From an uncultured Bacteroidales bacterium (GTDB taxonomy: Bacteria; Bacteroidota; Bacteroidia; Bacteroidales; Muribaculaceae), in the NCBI GenBank assembly GCA_947175575.1, contig CAMWNG010000018.1, positions 1 through 32,147 on the forward strand: a stretch of DNA of 32,147 bases, in the 5' to 3' direction. Positions 14,881-22,560 of this stretch are shown here, one piece after another. The translations under genes were made by a program, and so were the position numbers. Each line of letters opens with the position of its first letter. Positions within the stretch are counted from its first letter, which is position 1. Under the pieces are notes generated by a model. The model worked only from the letters and a program-made list of their open reading frames with translations, ran no database searches and was not told where the DNA came from.

Positions 14881-17427
14881 ATGAAAACCTGTCAGTCATG
14901 TCATAATGAAAACCGCGATGTGGCGCGGTTTTGCCGGTTCTGCGGCACCAAGCTCCAGGAAGAAGTAGTCCCCAAAGGCCACGACACCAAGAAGGCTCGA
15001 AAAAAGAACGACGCTCTCGACAGGCTCGTGGGACTCGAAGGACCCAAGGAACAGATCCGAGAACTCGTCTCCACAGTTAAGGCACTGGTCAAGCAGCGTG
15101 GCCGTGAGGTGCTCAACACCCTCAACACCAACATCCTCATCACCGGCCCGTCCGGCTCCGGTGTTTCGGCTCTGCACTTCGCCACAGGCGATTATATGTG
15201 CGACGAGGGAATATACGCTGATGATGAATGCGAACCCTTCAACCCTCTGACCATCGACACCCTTAATCTTGCCGAAAATCCGCTGACCTGCATCATGGTG
15301 GATGATACCCAGAAGATGATGCCCGATGATATCAACGACGATCTTCTGGGCTCGCCGATGGAATATGTGTTCAAAAACGCGCTTGCCGCAAGAAATCTCA
15401 AGGACGAGCGGCTCGCATTGATCATAGCGGGCGACAAAAGACTTCAGGAATACATCGATGCACATCCTGAACTTAAGGGATTGTTCGCCCTGAACATAAC
15501 GCTCCCCGAACTCACTCCCTCGGAAGTGGCGGACATTTGTGAGGATATGTTGGGAAATACATATAAGACCAAATTGTCGCCCGAGGCAAGGGAAAAGCTT
15601 TGCCGAGTGTTCAACTATGAACGACGCCATTCCGAGAAATTCGGCAACGCACACCTCGCGTCAATAAAGGTGAACGAACTCATGATGGCGGCTACGCGCC
15701 GAATGAAAGGCAAAACCGTGTCAGTCATTGAGGCCGAGGACGTCTCAGGCAAAGAATATGTGCCCAAGACGCTCGACGAGGTGATGCAGGAATTCGACAA
15801 ATATGTCGGTGTGGATAAAATCAAGAAAACCATGACCGGCATCGTCGATTCCATCCGGTCTTTCCAAAAACTTCATCCCGACCGGACATACGAACTGAAA
15901 GACCACTACCTGTTTGTCGGAAATCCCGGCACCGGCAAGACCACTATGGCAAGGGTGTTTGCCGATGCCCTGAGTGCGATGGGTATCCTTTCGTCGGGTC
16001 AGTTGATTGAGATCGCACCCAAAGACCTCAGAGGTCAGTATGTAGGACATACGGGTCCATTGGTTGACGCCGCATTCGACAAAGCCATGGGAGGCGTCCT
16101 TTTCATTGACGAGGCATACAACATGTGGAACGGTGCCGATGATCAATTCGGTAATGAAGCCGTAACGGTACTGCTTAAGAATATGGAAGACCGTAAGGGC
16201 AAGTTGGTCGTAATCCTTGCAGGTTATCCCCGTGAAATGGAGTATTTCATACATAACGCCAACCCGGGTCTGGAGTCACGATTTACGGAACCGGTCGATT
16301 TCCGTGATTACGATGGTGCGGAACTCACGGAGATTGCCCGACGGATGATAAAATCACAAGGCTACACGCTTGATGAGAACGCCGATCAGATGATTGACAA
16401 GTTCTTTGAAAAGATGTATGTGGGACGTCAGAAGGATTTCGGTAATGCACGCGATGTAAGAAATGCTGTCGACAAGGCCATAAAAGCTCAGAACAGCCGT
16501 GTTCAGCAGGCTCTGAGAGAGCATGGCTTTGACAAATCGCAGGAATTCGTTCTGACAATGTCAGATATTACCGGAAACGAGAAGCCCCCGAAGACTGTCG
16601 ATGAAGTTATCGCATCCATGGATGACCTCATCGGTATGACCGACATAAAGCAGGAGATCCGCAAACTGGCCAATGTGGCCATGGTGAACCGCATGCGCAT
16701 GGAACGCGGACTGGGCGCGGCGACACTTCAGCCTGTAAACATCATCCTTACCGGTAATCCGGGTACAGGCAAGACCACCATAGCCAAACGCCTCGGCGAG
16801 GTGCTCTACGCCGCAGGGGTGCTGAACACCGACAAGGTGGTGGAACGCGAGGCGAAGACCATCCTCTCGAGCTATGTGAACGCTTCCGGCCAAAATATGG
16901 ACAAGGCGGTCGACGAGGCAATGGGCGGAGTACTCTTTATCGACGAGGCCTACAACCTGCTCCCTCAGCCCGGAAGCATGAACAACACCGGCAACGAAGC
17001 CCTCGACGCTCTTATGACACGCATGGAGAACGACAAGGGCAAATTCGTGGTGGTGATCGCGGGCTATAAGGATCGCATGGCCGAGCTTATCCGTCGTGGC
17101 AACCCGGGTTTGATGAGCCGCTTCAACAAGTCGTTCCATATCGAGGACTACGATGCCGACTCTCTCACCGAGATTTTCAAGATGAACGTGAAGAAGCGCA
17201 AGTTCACCCTCACACCGGAAGCGGAAGAAGCGGTGAAAAGACGCATACGTGATATGGTGGCCAACAAGGGTTTGCACTTCGGTAACGCCCGCGAGGCGGT
17301 CAATCTGCTGAACGAGGTTGTCGAGATGCAGGGTAACCGTATCGCCGCCGACACCAGTATAATAGACAGTAACCCCGACGCTCTCACAATCATCGAGGCA
17401 GTCGATATTCCTCAGCTTTTTGAATAA
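14881..17427 (+). CDS. Zinc ribbon plus three AAA+ modules, CbbX/EccA/SpoVK type (operon gene 6)
   Basis: The protein has 848 residues. A zinc ribbon opens it (CQSCHNENRDVARFCRFCG, residues 4-22). Module 1 (about 45-290) has a decayed Walker A, GPSGSGVS at 89-96, without the ATP-binding Lys, and a VDDTQK Walker-B-like segment, so it probably does not hydrolyse ATP. Module 2 has GNPGTGKT at 347-354 and VLFIDE at 406-411. Module 3 has GNPGTGKT at 625-632 and VLFIDE at 684-689. Both active modules carry the NPGL-x-SRF element expected of CbbX-like AAA+ proteins. Relatives remodel Rubisco (CbbX) or serve type VII secretion (EccA). Here it sits in a kinase/FHA operon without Rubisco or secretion genes, so it is probably a remodelling ATPase controlled by phosphorylation. 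Confidence 0.9.
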   Translation: MKTCQSCHNENRDVARFCRFCGTKLQEEVVPKGHDTKKARKKNDALDRLVGLEGPKEQIRELVSTVKALVKQRGREVLNTLNTNILITGPSGSGVSALHFATGDYMCDEGIYADDECEPFNPLTIDTLNLAENPLTCIMVDDTQKMMPDDINDDLLGSPMEYVFKNALAARNLKDERLALIIAGDKRLQEYIDAHPELKGLFALNITLPELTPSEVADICEDMLGNTYKTKLSPEAREKLCRVFNYERRHSEKFGNAHLASIKVNELMMAATRRMKGKTVSVIEAEDVSGKEYVPKTLDEVMQEFDKYVGVDKIKKTMTGIVDSIRSFQKLHPDRTYELKDHYLFVGNPGTGKTTMARVFADALSAMGILSSGQLIEIAPKDLRGQYVGHTGPLVDAAFDKAMGGVLFIDEAYNMWNGADDQFGNEAVTVLLKNMEDRKGKLVVILAGYPREMEYFIHNANPGLESRFTEPVDFRDYDGAELTEIARRMIKSQGYTLDENADQMIDKFFEKMYVGRQKDFGNARDVRNAVDKAIKAQNSRVQQALREHGFDKSQEFVLTMSDITGNEKPPKTVDEVIASMDDLIGMTDIKQEIRKLANVAMVNRMRMERGLGAATLQPVNIILTGNPGTGKTTIAKRLGEVLYAAGVLNTDKVVEREAKTILSSYVNASGQNMDKAVDEAMGGVLFIDEAYNLLPQPGSMNNTGNEALDALMTRMENDKGKFVVVIAGYKDRMAELIRRGNPGLMSRFNKSFHIEDYDADSLTEIFKMNVKKRKFTLTPEAEEAVKRRIRDMVANKGLHFGNAREAVNLLNEVVEMQGNRIAADTSIIDSNPDALTIIEAVDIPQLFE

Positions 17428-17975
17428 TGAAAGAGATTGAATGTCCCGCATGCGGCGAGATGATTCCCGCCGACAGCAAATATTGTGACATGTGCGGCGC
17501 CGAGTTGCTCGAATGTGTGAACTGCGGTACGCTCGGCACCGACATGTTCTGTCCGGAATGTGGCAAACCCATGGTGGCCCGCAAACCCGACGCTTCCCCT
17601 GAAACCACACAACCGCAACCGGTCAAACCTGCTCAGAATGATGATGACGGAGGCAAAACCATCGGACGCCCTGCCGCTCGCAAGGATATAGTATTGAAAG
17701 CACGCAAGGGCGGATTCATCCTGCGTCCCGAGGATGAGGCCGTGATAGGCCGCAAAGATAGCCCCTATTCCGACATTTTGGCCGACTGCGACCTAATATC
17801 TCGCCGTCACGGCAAGTTCTTGAAACGTGGCCGCGACTGGTATATCATGGATTTCGGCAGTACAAACGGAACTTACGTTAACAACCGTGAAGCTGCTCCC
17901 GACACCCCCGTGAAAATCAACGCCGGAGATGTGGTCGACATAGGCACATATATTTTTGATGTGATCGAGCGATGA
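17427..17975 (+). CDS. Zinc ribbon-FHA domain protein (operon gene 7)
   Basis: The protein has 182 residues. Two CxxC-pair zinc ribbons lie in the first 50 residues (CPACG/CDMCG and CVNCG/CPECG). A Pro/Gln-rich linker is followed by DDDGGKTIGRP with T78, and then an FHA domain at about 88-180. The phosphopeptide-binding residues are present: GR at 108-109, SRRHGK at 125-130 and DFGSTNGTYVN at 142-152. FHA domains bind phospho-threonine, so this is the reader for the operon kinase. The linker KTIG also occurs at the kinase N-terminus and may be a phospho-acceptor that binds the FHA domain in cis or in trans, as with the N-terminal Thr of mycobacterial GarA. Start codon overlaps the previous stop (TAATG). 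Confidence 0.92.
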   Translation: MKEIECPACGEMIPADSKYCDMCGAELLECVNCGTLGTDMFCPECGKPMVARKPDASPETTQPQPVKPAQNDDDGGKTIGRPAARKDIVLKARKGGFILRPEDEAVIGRKDSPYSDILADCDLISRRHGKFLKRGRDWYIMDFGSTNGTYVNNREAAPDTPVKINAGDVVDIGTYIFDVIER

Positions 17976-18703
17976 TTACATCTTTGGCATATGAGGCCGT
18001 CTGCGACATAGGCTGTAAACGCTCGAACAACGAGGACATGGCCTACGCCTGCGGTCGCGTCGTGCGTGACGGATGTCTCGAAGGAGAAGTTGAGGTTTCA
18101 CCCGAGTCGGTCGTAGCGTTTGCCGTGGCCGACGGAATGGGCGGCTACGAAGGTGGAGAAGTTGCCTCGGAAATTGTCTCGCGTTCGTTCGCAACCTTCA
18201 TAAAAGGTCTTGAAGAAAAAGGACGTGATAATATCCTGATCGCTATAAAAGACTGGGCCCGCGAGGCCAACAGTCTGGTGCTCGAGACCGCCGGACTGCG
18301 GGAAGAACTCGCGGAGATGGGCACTACTTTTGTCGGCCTCATACTTTGCGATTCACGGCTATGGCTGATAAACATAGGCGACAGCCGGTGCTACCGGTTC
18401 AGACAGGGTGTGCTGAAACAGATGTCTACCGACCACTCCGAACGCGAGCGCACCGGCAACCGGAATGCCCCTTCCAACCTCATCTACAATTACATGGGCA
18501 ATGTACCTGAGGACTTTATATCCGATGTAACGCGCCTCGAACCACTCGAGGGCGATGTATATCTGCTCTGCTCTGACGGTTTGAGCGACCTTGTTTCCGA
18601 TGACGACATCGAAGTAGCCATCGGGTCTGCCGGACGCATGGTTGAACTGGCCAAAGAGGCAGGTGGTCGAGATAACATAACAGCTGTGCGCATCCGGTTA
18701 TGA
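17972..18703 (+). CDS. PP2C-type Ser/Thr phosphatase (operon gene 8)
   Basis: The protein has 243 residues, the usual size of bacterial Stp/PppA enzymes, with no membrane segment. The metal-binding and catalytic motifs are complete: RSNNED at 17-22, ADGMGG at 53-58, MGTT near 114, NIGDSR at 134-139, SDGLSD at 201-206 and GGRDN at 231-235. It should remove phosphate from Ser/Thr of the kinase, the FHA protein or their targets, using Mn or Mg. It overlaps both neighbours by ATGA, so its amount is tied to them by translational coupling. Confidence 0.93.
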   Translation: MITSLAYEAVCDIGCKRSNNEDMAYACGRVVRDGCLEGEVEVSPESVVAFAVADGMGGYEGGEVASEIVSRSFATFIKGLEEKGRDNILIAIKDWAREANSLVLETAGLREELAEMGTTFVGLILCDSRLWLINIGDSRCYRFRQGVLKQMSTDHSERERTGNRNAPSNLIYNYMGNVPEDFISDVTRLEPLEGDVYLLCSDGLSDLVSDDDIEVAIGSAGRMVELAKEAGGRDNITAVRIRL

Positions 18704-19515
18704 ATCTTTCCGAGTTGAAAAAAGAAATCGCACGCATAGTGCGCGAGGTGGACGATTCTGTCGATGAGCGCCTCGAAAAAGCCCTCGCATTATGTCCGGA
18801 AGAAGATGAAGCGGATGCGGTAGAAAAGGATATTATCATTTATTCCGCACTTGTCGACCTGTTGTGGCGGGAATGTCCCGACCATAGCCGCGATCTTACC
18901 CTGCTGCAGCTCTATGCGTTGCTGGCCGAAGCCTACGACGACGCTGACGATTATCGCGCTATGGAGGCTGTGGCTCAGGGTGTACTCCGGCTTATGCGCG
19001 ACAGGATGACACCGGCAGATGTGTACCGTGAGACCATTCCGCGCATTGCGGCGGCCATCGGTAATTCCGTTTATAATCACGCGTTGTATGAAATTCTTCT
19101 CCTTTATGTCAAATGCGTTCTTGCCGAGATGCCCGAAGACGTATTGGTCAAACCACACGTGAAAAAACTGCTCAAGCTCCACCTGCTCCTTGAATATTCC
19201 GAATGGCGCGAACGAGAATGGTCAAAGGATTTTCAGAATCAGATGAGCATGCTGTTTTCGGCTGAGGAACTGATGCACATAATCGCCAATCCGAAAATCG
19301 GACATCTGAGACGCGACCCTGTGGAATATACCCGTGCTTGGGAAGACATCTATTACGATGTGGAAGACGAGTTGACAACCCGATTCCAGAACGCCCCTCG
19401 CCAAAGAGGATTATGCCATCACATCTGGAGCGTGAAGCGCGAGTTGCTGAAGGATCAATACGGAATTGACTGGCGATCGCCCGCACAGATGAATTCACGT
19501 GTAAGATTTGACTGA
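18700..19515 (+). CDS. Helical protein of unknown function (operon gene 9)
   Basis: The protein has 271 residues and no signal peptide or membrane segment. It is almost fully helical by composition, with acidic N-terminal part (IVREVDDSVDERLEKALALC) and TPR-like helix pairs around LLQLYALLAEAYDDADDYRAM (about 69-90) and later. The C-terminal third is more basic with Trp and Arg (WSVKRELLKDQYGIDW). No family is recognised. Overlap with the phosphatase gene by ATGA and a 2-base gap to the Sel1 gene place it firmly in the system, perhaps as adaptor or scaffold. Confidence 0.72.
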   Translation: MNLSELKKEIARIVREVDDSVDERLEKALALCPEEDEADAVEKDIIIYSALVDLLWRECPDHSRDLTLLQLYALLAEAYDDADDYRAMEAVAQGVLRLMRDRMTPADVYRETIPRIAAAIGNSVYNHALYEILLLYVKCVLAEMPEDVLVKPHVKKLLKLHLLLEYSEWREREWSKDFQNQMSMLFSAEELMHIIANPKIGHLRRDPVEYTRAWEDIYYDVEDELTTRFQNAPRQRGLCHHIWSVKRELLKDQYGIDWRSPAQMNSRVRFD

Positions 19516-19517
19516 AA

Positions 19518-20348
19518 ATGGAAACTCTGACAGACCGTTTCATCAAGACAATCGCCGAGAATGACAGCGCCTCCACGGCCGTCGGCGAAATTGTCCGACT
19601 GGTATTCGAAAAACCTGACACTCCGGAAAAATTCGGACTGCGCGCCTATCTTTTCCATGAAGGTATCGGAGTGCCTGCCGATATGGAAATGTGCGTTCGA
19701 CTCGCTGAAAAAGCGGCTTTCGAGTATGGTGACCCTCTCGGATATTTCCTGCTCGGATACATGGCCGACGGAACTGATGATCGCCGAGCCCTCGAATTCT
19801 ATGAGAAATGCGCCGGAACTAAGAGTCGGTGGGGCGAACAGGCGCGCTTATGGCTGGGCCGGTATTTCGCGGATATACACCGCGGAAACGATATTGCTCT
19901 CGGACTTGAATATTTCCGTTCTATCGCCGAGGACAATTCTGAGGCAGCCGGATGGCTCAGCGATTACTACTGGAGTCTTGTGGTACCGGATTATCTCAAT
20001 GAAGACGATTGGAAATCAGAGCTTTTCAGATGGACATCATCCGCCGCCCGCCTGGATCCGGCCGAATATTCGTGGCGGCTGGGACTCTTGTATGCCGACG
20101 GCATCGGGTGCGAAAAAGATACGGACAAGGCGGTGGATTATCTGGAGGAAGCCTGCGACTACGACGATTGGCGCGCCGCACGGTCTCTGGCCGACATGCT
20201 CTCCGACGTCCTTAAAAATAATCCGGATATGAGTCCGGAAGAAAAAGCCGAATGTGAATCGGCCATCCGCGAGTGGAACGCCTGGGCTGACGAACAGCGT
20301 GAGGCGGAAATAAAGTCCGAACATGACCGCTCGGTCGAAGAAGATTGA
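19518..20348 (+). CDS. Sel1-like repeat protein (operon gene 10)
   Basis: The protein has 276 residues. Sel1-type repeats are visible at about 38-80 (HEGIGVPADMEMCVRLAEKA), 75-105 (YFLLGYMADG), 118-140 and 185-215 (RLGLLYADGIGCEKDTDKA). Such repeats form helical solenoids that bind other proteins and often act as adaptors in signalling or in effector pathways. No signal peptide is seen, so it is probably cytosolic. The acidic tail ends SEHDRSVEED. It is tightly packed between genes 9 and 11 and probably works as a scaffold of the system. Confidence 0.8.
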   Translation: METLTDRFIKTIAENDSASTAVGEIVRLVFEKPDTPEKFGLRAYLFHEGIGVPADMEMCVRLAEKAAFEYGDPLGYFLLGYMADGTDDRRALEFYEKCAGTKSRWGEQARLWLGRYFADIHRGNDIALGLEYFRSIAEDNSEAAGWLSDYYWSLVVPDYLNEDDWKSELFRWTSSAARLDPAEYSWRLGLLYADGIGCEKDTDKAVDYLEEACDYDDWRAARSLADMLSDVLKNNPDMSPEEKAECESAIREWNAWADEQREAEIKSEHDRSVEED

Positions 20349-20351
20349 ATC

Positions 20352-20999
20352 ATGAAACCGATATATCTCATCCTTGAAGCTCCGGAATCCGGAATTTCTC
20401 AATGCGCATCACGATTCTGGGGCAATCCCGATCTGCCTGAAAACACCCCTTATCCGATGTACATAGACGACGAAGGCGATGAATTCCCCTATTGGTTCAT
20501 ATGCCAGATAAATCTCGAAGAACTCGCGTCCTATGATCCGGACAATCTTCTGCCTCATAAAGGGCTGCTGTCTTTCTTCGCAAAGATTGACCGTTATATG
20601 GACAGCTTCGCCGCCACAGATTGTATTTCAGGATATGTCAGCGGCGCGGACGCTGTGAGGGTACTCTATTTCCCGGCGTTGGACAATATGCGTGAGGTCG
20701 TGCTGGTGGATGACGATGACAATCCGGTGACACCTAGCGAACTCAGCATCCGGTTCAGTACAAACAATGTGGAAAACGGGGATGAACACGAATTGTTCGC
20801 CCCTCCGACTCATCGCGAATGGGAAAACTGGGATTCACCTTTCGAGGATAGGATAATCCTTCTCCAGATCGATTCTTTCAGCGGCGAGGACTTCGAGCTG
20901 AACTTTATGGATTGCGGCGTACTGGATCTTCTGATTTCACGTGAAGATCTTAAAAAACGTGATTTTTCCGACGTGCGAGGCATTGTCCTCTCCACCTGA
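20352..20999 (+). CDS. DUF1963/YwqG-like protein (operon gene 11, last)
   Basis: The protein has 215 residues. The opening GNPDLPENTPYPMY, the FICQINLEEL strand and GLLSFFAKID are typical of the DUF1963 (YwqG) fold, a predicted cytosolic ligand-binding protein of unknown activity common in stress and effector-immunity loci. A late acidic LQIDSFSGEDFELNFMDCG segment and the terminal ISREDLKKRDF also fit. Its stop lies three bases from the stop of the converging MsrAB gene, leaving no room for a separate terminator. It is the last gene of the unit; a link to the phospho-signalling genes is by position only. Confidence 0.78.
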   Translation: MKPIYLILEAPESGISQCASRFWGNPDLPENTPYPMYIDDEGDEFPYWFICQINLEELASYDPDNLLPHKGLLSFFAKIDRYMDSFAATDCISGYVSGADAVRVLYFPALDNMREVVLVDDDDNPVTPSELSIRFSTNNVENGDEHELFAPPTHREWENWDSPFEDRIILLQIDSFSGEDFELNFMDCGVLDLLISREDLKKRDFSDVRGIVLST

Positions 21000-21002
21000 C
21001 GG

Positions 21003-21950
21003 TCACTCCGCATCAAGCAAGGGAAGATAGTCAGCATATCCGGCAGCAGCCATTTCGGCAGCCGGGATGAAGCGGAGTGCCGCTGAGTTGATGCAGTAGC
21101 GCAGGCCACCTTCCGATTGCGGACCGTCAGGAAAGACATGGCCAAGATGTGCGCCGCTGCTGGCTGAACGGACTTCGGTACGTATCCGACCATAGGACGT
21201 GTCGAGATGTTCGGTGACGAGGTCATCGGTTATGGGACGTGTGAACGCCGGCCAGCCACAACCAGAATCGTATTTACGTGAGGAAACAAACAGCGGGGTG
21301 CCGTCGGTGATATCCACATATATACCGGGGCGGAATTCGTGGTCATACTCGTTCACGAAGGGGCGCTCCGTGGCGCCGTTCTGGGTCACCTCCCACTGCA
21401 GCGGGGTGAGACGGCTCCGAAGGTCCGACCGGTCATTCCACGAATGTGTGCGCATATTCCGTGCCTCTGCGAAGAGCGAAGGATCCACATGACAGTAACC
21501 TCCCGGATTCTTGTAGAGATAGTCCTGATGATAATCCTCCGCCGGATAGAAATTCCTGAGCGGGGCTATCTCCACTGCCATCGGCCCGTCGAGACGGCGC
21601 CCCACCGTGGCCGCTACGGCATTGATGACCGGAACATCGGCCTGATCTGTGTAATAGATGCCGGTACGGTATTGCGTGCCGACGTCGTTTCCCTGACGGT
21701 TGACTGACTGCGGGTCTATGCTGCGGAAATATAATGTCAGCAGGTCGGACAGGCCCATGCGGTCGGGGTCATAGCTCACCTCAACGGTCTCGGCCGCTCC
21801 GGTCTCCCCGGTACACACCTGACGATATGAAGGATCAGCCACAAGGCTGTTGGCATATCCGGCTCGGGTTGCCGTTACACCCGGGACGAGCGACATCAGA
21901 TGGTCGGTGCCCCAGAAACATCCTCCGGCAAGGTATATTTTCTTTTCCAT
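21003..21950 (-). CDS. msrAB: Peptide methionine sulfoxide reductase MsrA-MsrB fusion
   Basis: The protein has 315 residues without signal peptide, so it acts in the cytosol on both Met-S- and Met-R-sulfoxide. MsrA spans about 1-155 with the catalytic Cys in AGGCFWG at 8-14 and NPGGYCHVD near its end. MsrB spans about 170-310 with [18 protein letters not shown] and the catalytic Cys in [14 protein letters not shown]. The usual two CxxC zinc pairs of many MsrB proteins are not seen, so this is a zinc-free type. Residue 16 of the MsrA motif is Asp where Glu is common. Upstream on the minus strand is a small PAS protein gene in the same direction, with an 85-base gap. Confidence 0.95.
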   Translation of the reverse strand: MEKKIYLAGGCFWGTDHLMSLVPGVTATRAGYANSLVADPSYRQVCTGETGAAETVEVSYDPDRMGLSDLLTLYFRSIDPQSVNRQGNDVGTQYRTGIYYTDQADVPVINAVAATVGRRLDGPMAVEIAPLRNFYPAEDYHQDYLYKNPGGYCHVDPSLFAEARNMRTHSWNDRSDLRSRLTPLQWEVTQNGATERPFVNEYDHEFRPGIYVDITDGTPLFVSSRKYDSGCGWPAFTRPITDDLVTEHLDTSYGRIRTEVRSASSGAHLGHVFPDGPQSEGGLRYCINSAALRFIPAAEMAAAGYADYLPLLDAE

Positions 21951-22035
21951 ACGTAACTTTTAAGATAAGTTCTGATGACTTCAGTAGCCGATATAACAAC
22001 ACTTCGCACCGCGTCGCGGTTTTCTGACCCAAAGA

Positions 22036-22398
22036 TCAGTTTCTGACATAGTGAGGCAGTTCGTCGGGTATGACCATGGAGAGTTCGACAAGACCGCCGA
22101 GAGAGCCGTCGGTCCTGTGCCATACAGTCTGATATATCATCTTGCGCAGACCCTCTTTCTCAATAGTATAGGCGTTCGAACCGCCTTCGGCGAGCAGACG
22201 GCGGATTATGCCCTTTGAACGATCATTATGATATTCCATTATGTCATGTCCTATAAGGTCACCTCCGCCTCGGGCAGCGAATGTCTTGCGTGAACGCTCG
22301 TTCATGTATATTATTCGGCAAGCCGTATCCACGACCGTCACCGCACAATCCATTCCATATGCCCATTCCGGGATAAATTCATTCTCCATATCAGTCAT
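22036..22398 (-). CDS. Small single PAS-domain protein
   Basis: From the ATG at 22398 the protein has 120 residues (MTDMENEFIPEW). A longer reading frame to 22461 would include the promoter box at 22410-22417 and is unlikely. The core is one PAS fold (about 12-110): CAVTVVDTACRIIYMNERSR, a GHDIMEYHNDRS segment and a QTVWHRTDGSLGGLVELS end. There is no output domain, so it may be a redox or ligand sensor acting on another protein. It precedes msrAB in the same direction, which hints at oxidative stress; that link is inference. Confidence 0.7.
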   Translation of the reverse strand: MTDMENEFIPEWAYGMDCAVTVVDTACRIIYMNERSRKTFAARGGGDLIGHDIMEYHNDRSKGIIRRLLAEGGSNAYTIEKEGLRKMIYQTVWHRTDGSLGGLVELSMVIPDELPHYVRN

Positions 22399-22409
22399 TT
22401 TTATTCGCA

Positions 22410-22417
22410 CAAATATA
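22410..22417 (-). promoter_or_regulatory. TATATTTG promoter element of the PAS gene
   Basis: The minus strand reads TATATTTG over the complement of 22410-22417, twelve bases before the ATG at 22398. No clear TTTG is seen at the proper distance upstream, so the promoter is partial in match. Confidence 0.45.
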
Positions 22418-22560
22418 CGCATTATTTCTGAAAGAAGTCTCCCGTGATAGAACACTCTCATATTTTTTTGAAAATTTTACTATCACCTCAAAACCTACCT
22501 GCCTTTCACGAAGTTATAATACATATAGATAAACAGAATCATCCTTTAATTCGAGGTACT

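Noticed and set aside
16561-17610. 349-codon minus-strand frame over the AAA gene
   Set aside because: Shadow of the third AAA module, which is clearly coding on the plus strand.
7946-20999. Type VI or type VII secretion locus
   Set aside because: Kinase, FHA, PP2C and EccA-like AAA are shared with such systems, but no sheath, tube, baseplate, ClpV, EccC or WXG100-like gene is present in the window.
22008-22020. ACCGCGTCGCGGT palindrome followed by TTTT
   Set aside because: The loop is too small for the full stem, only four pairs remain, and no plus-strand gene ends here.
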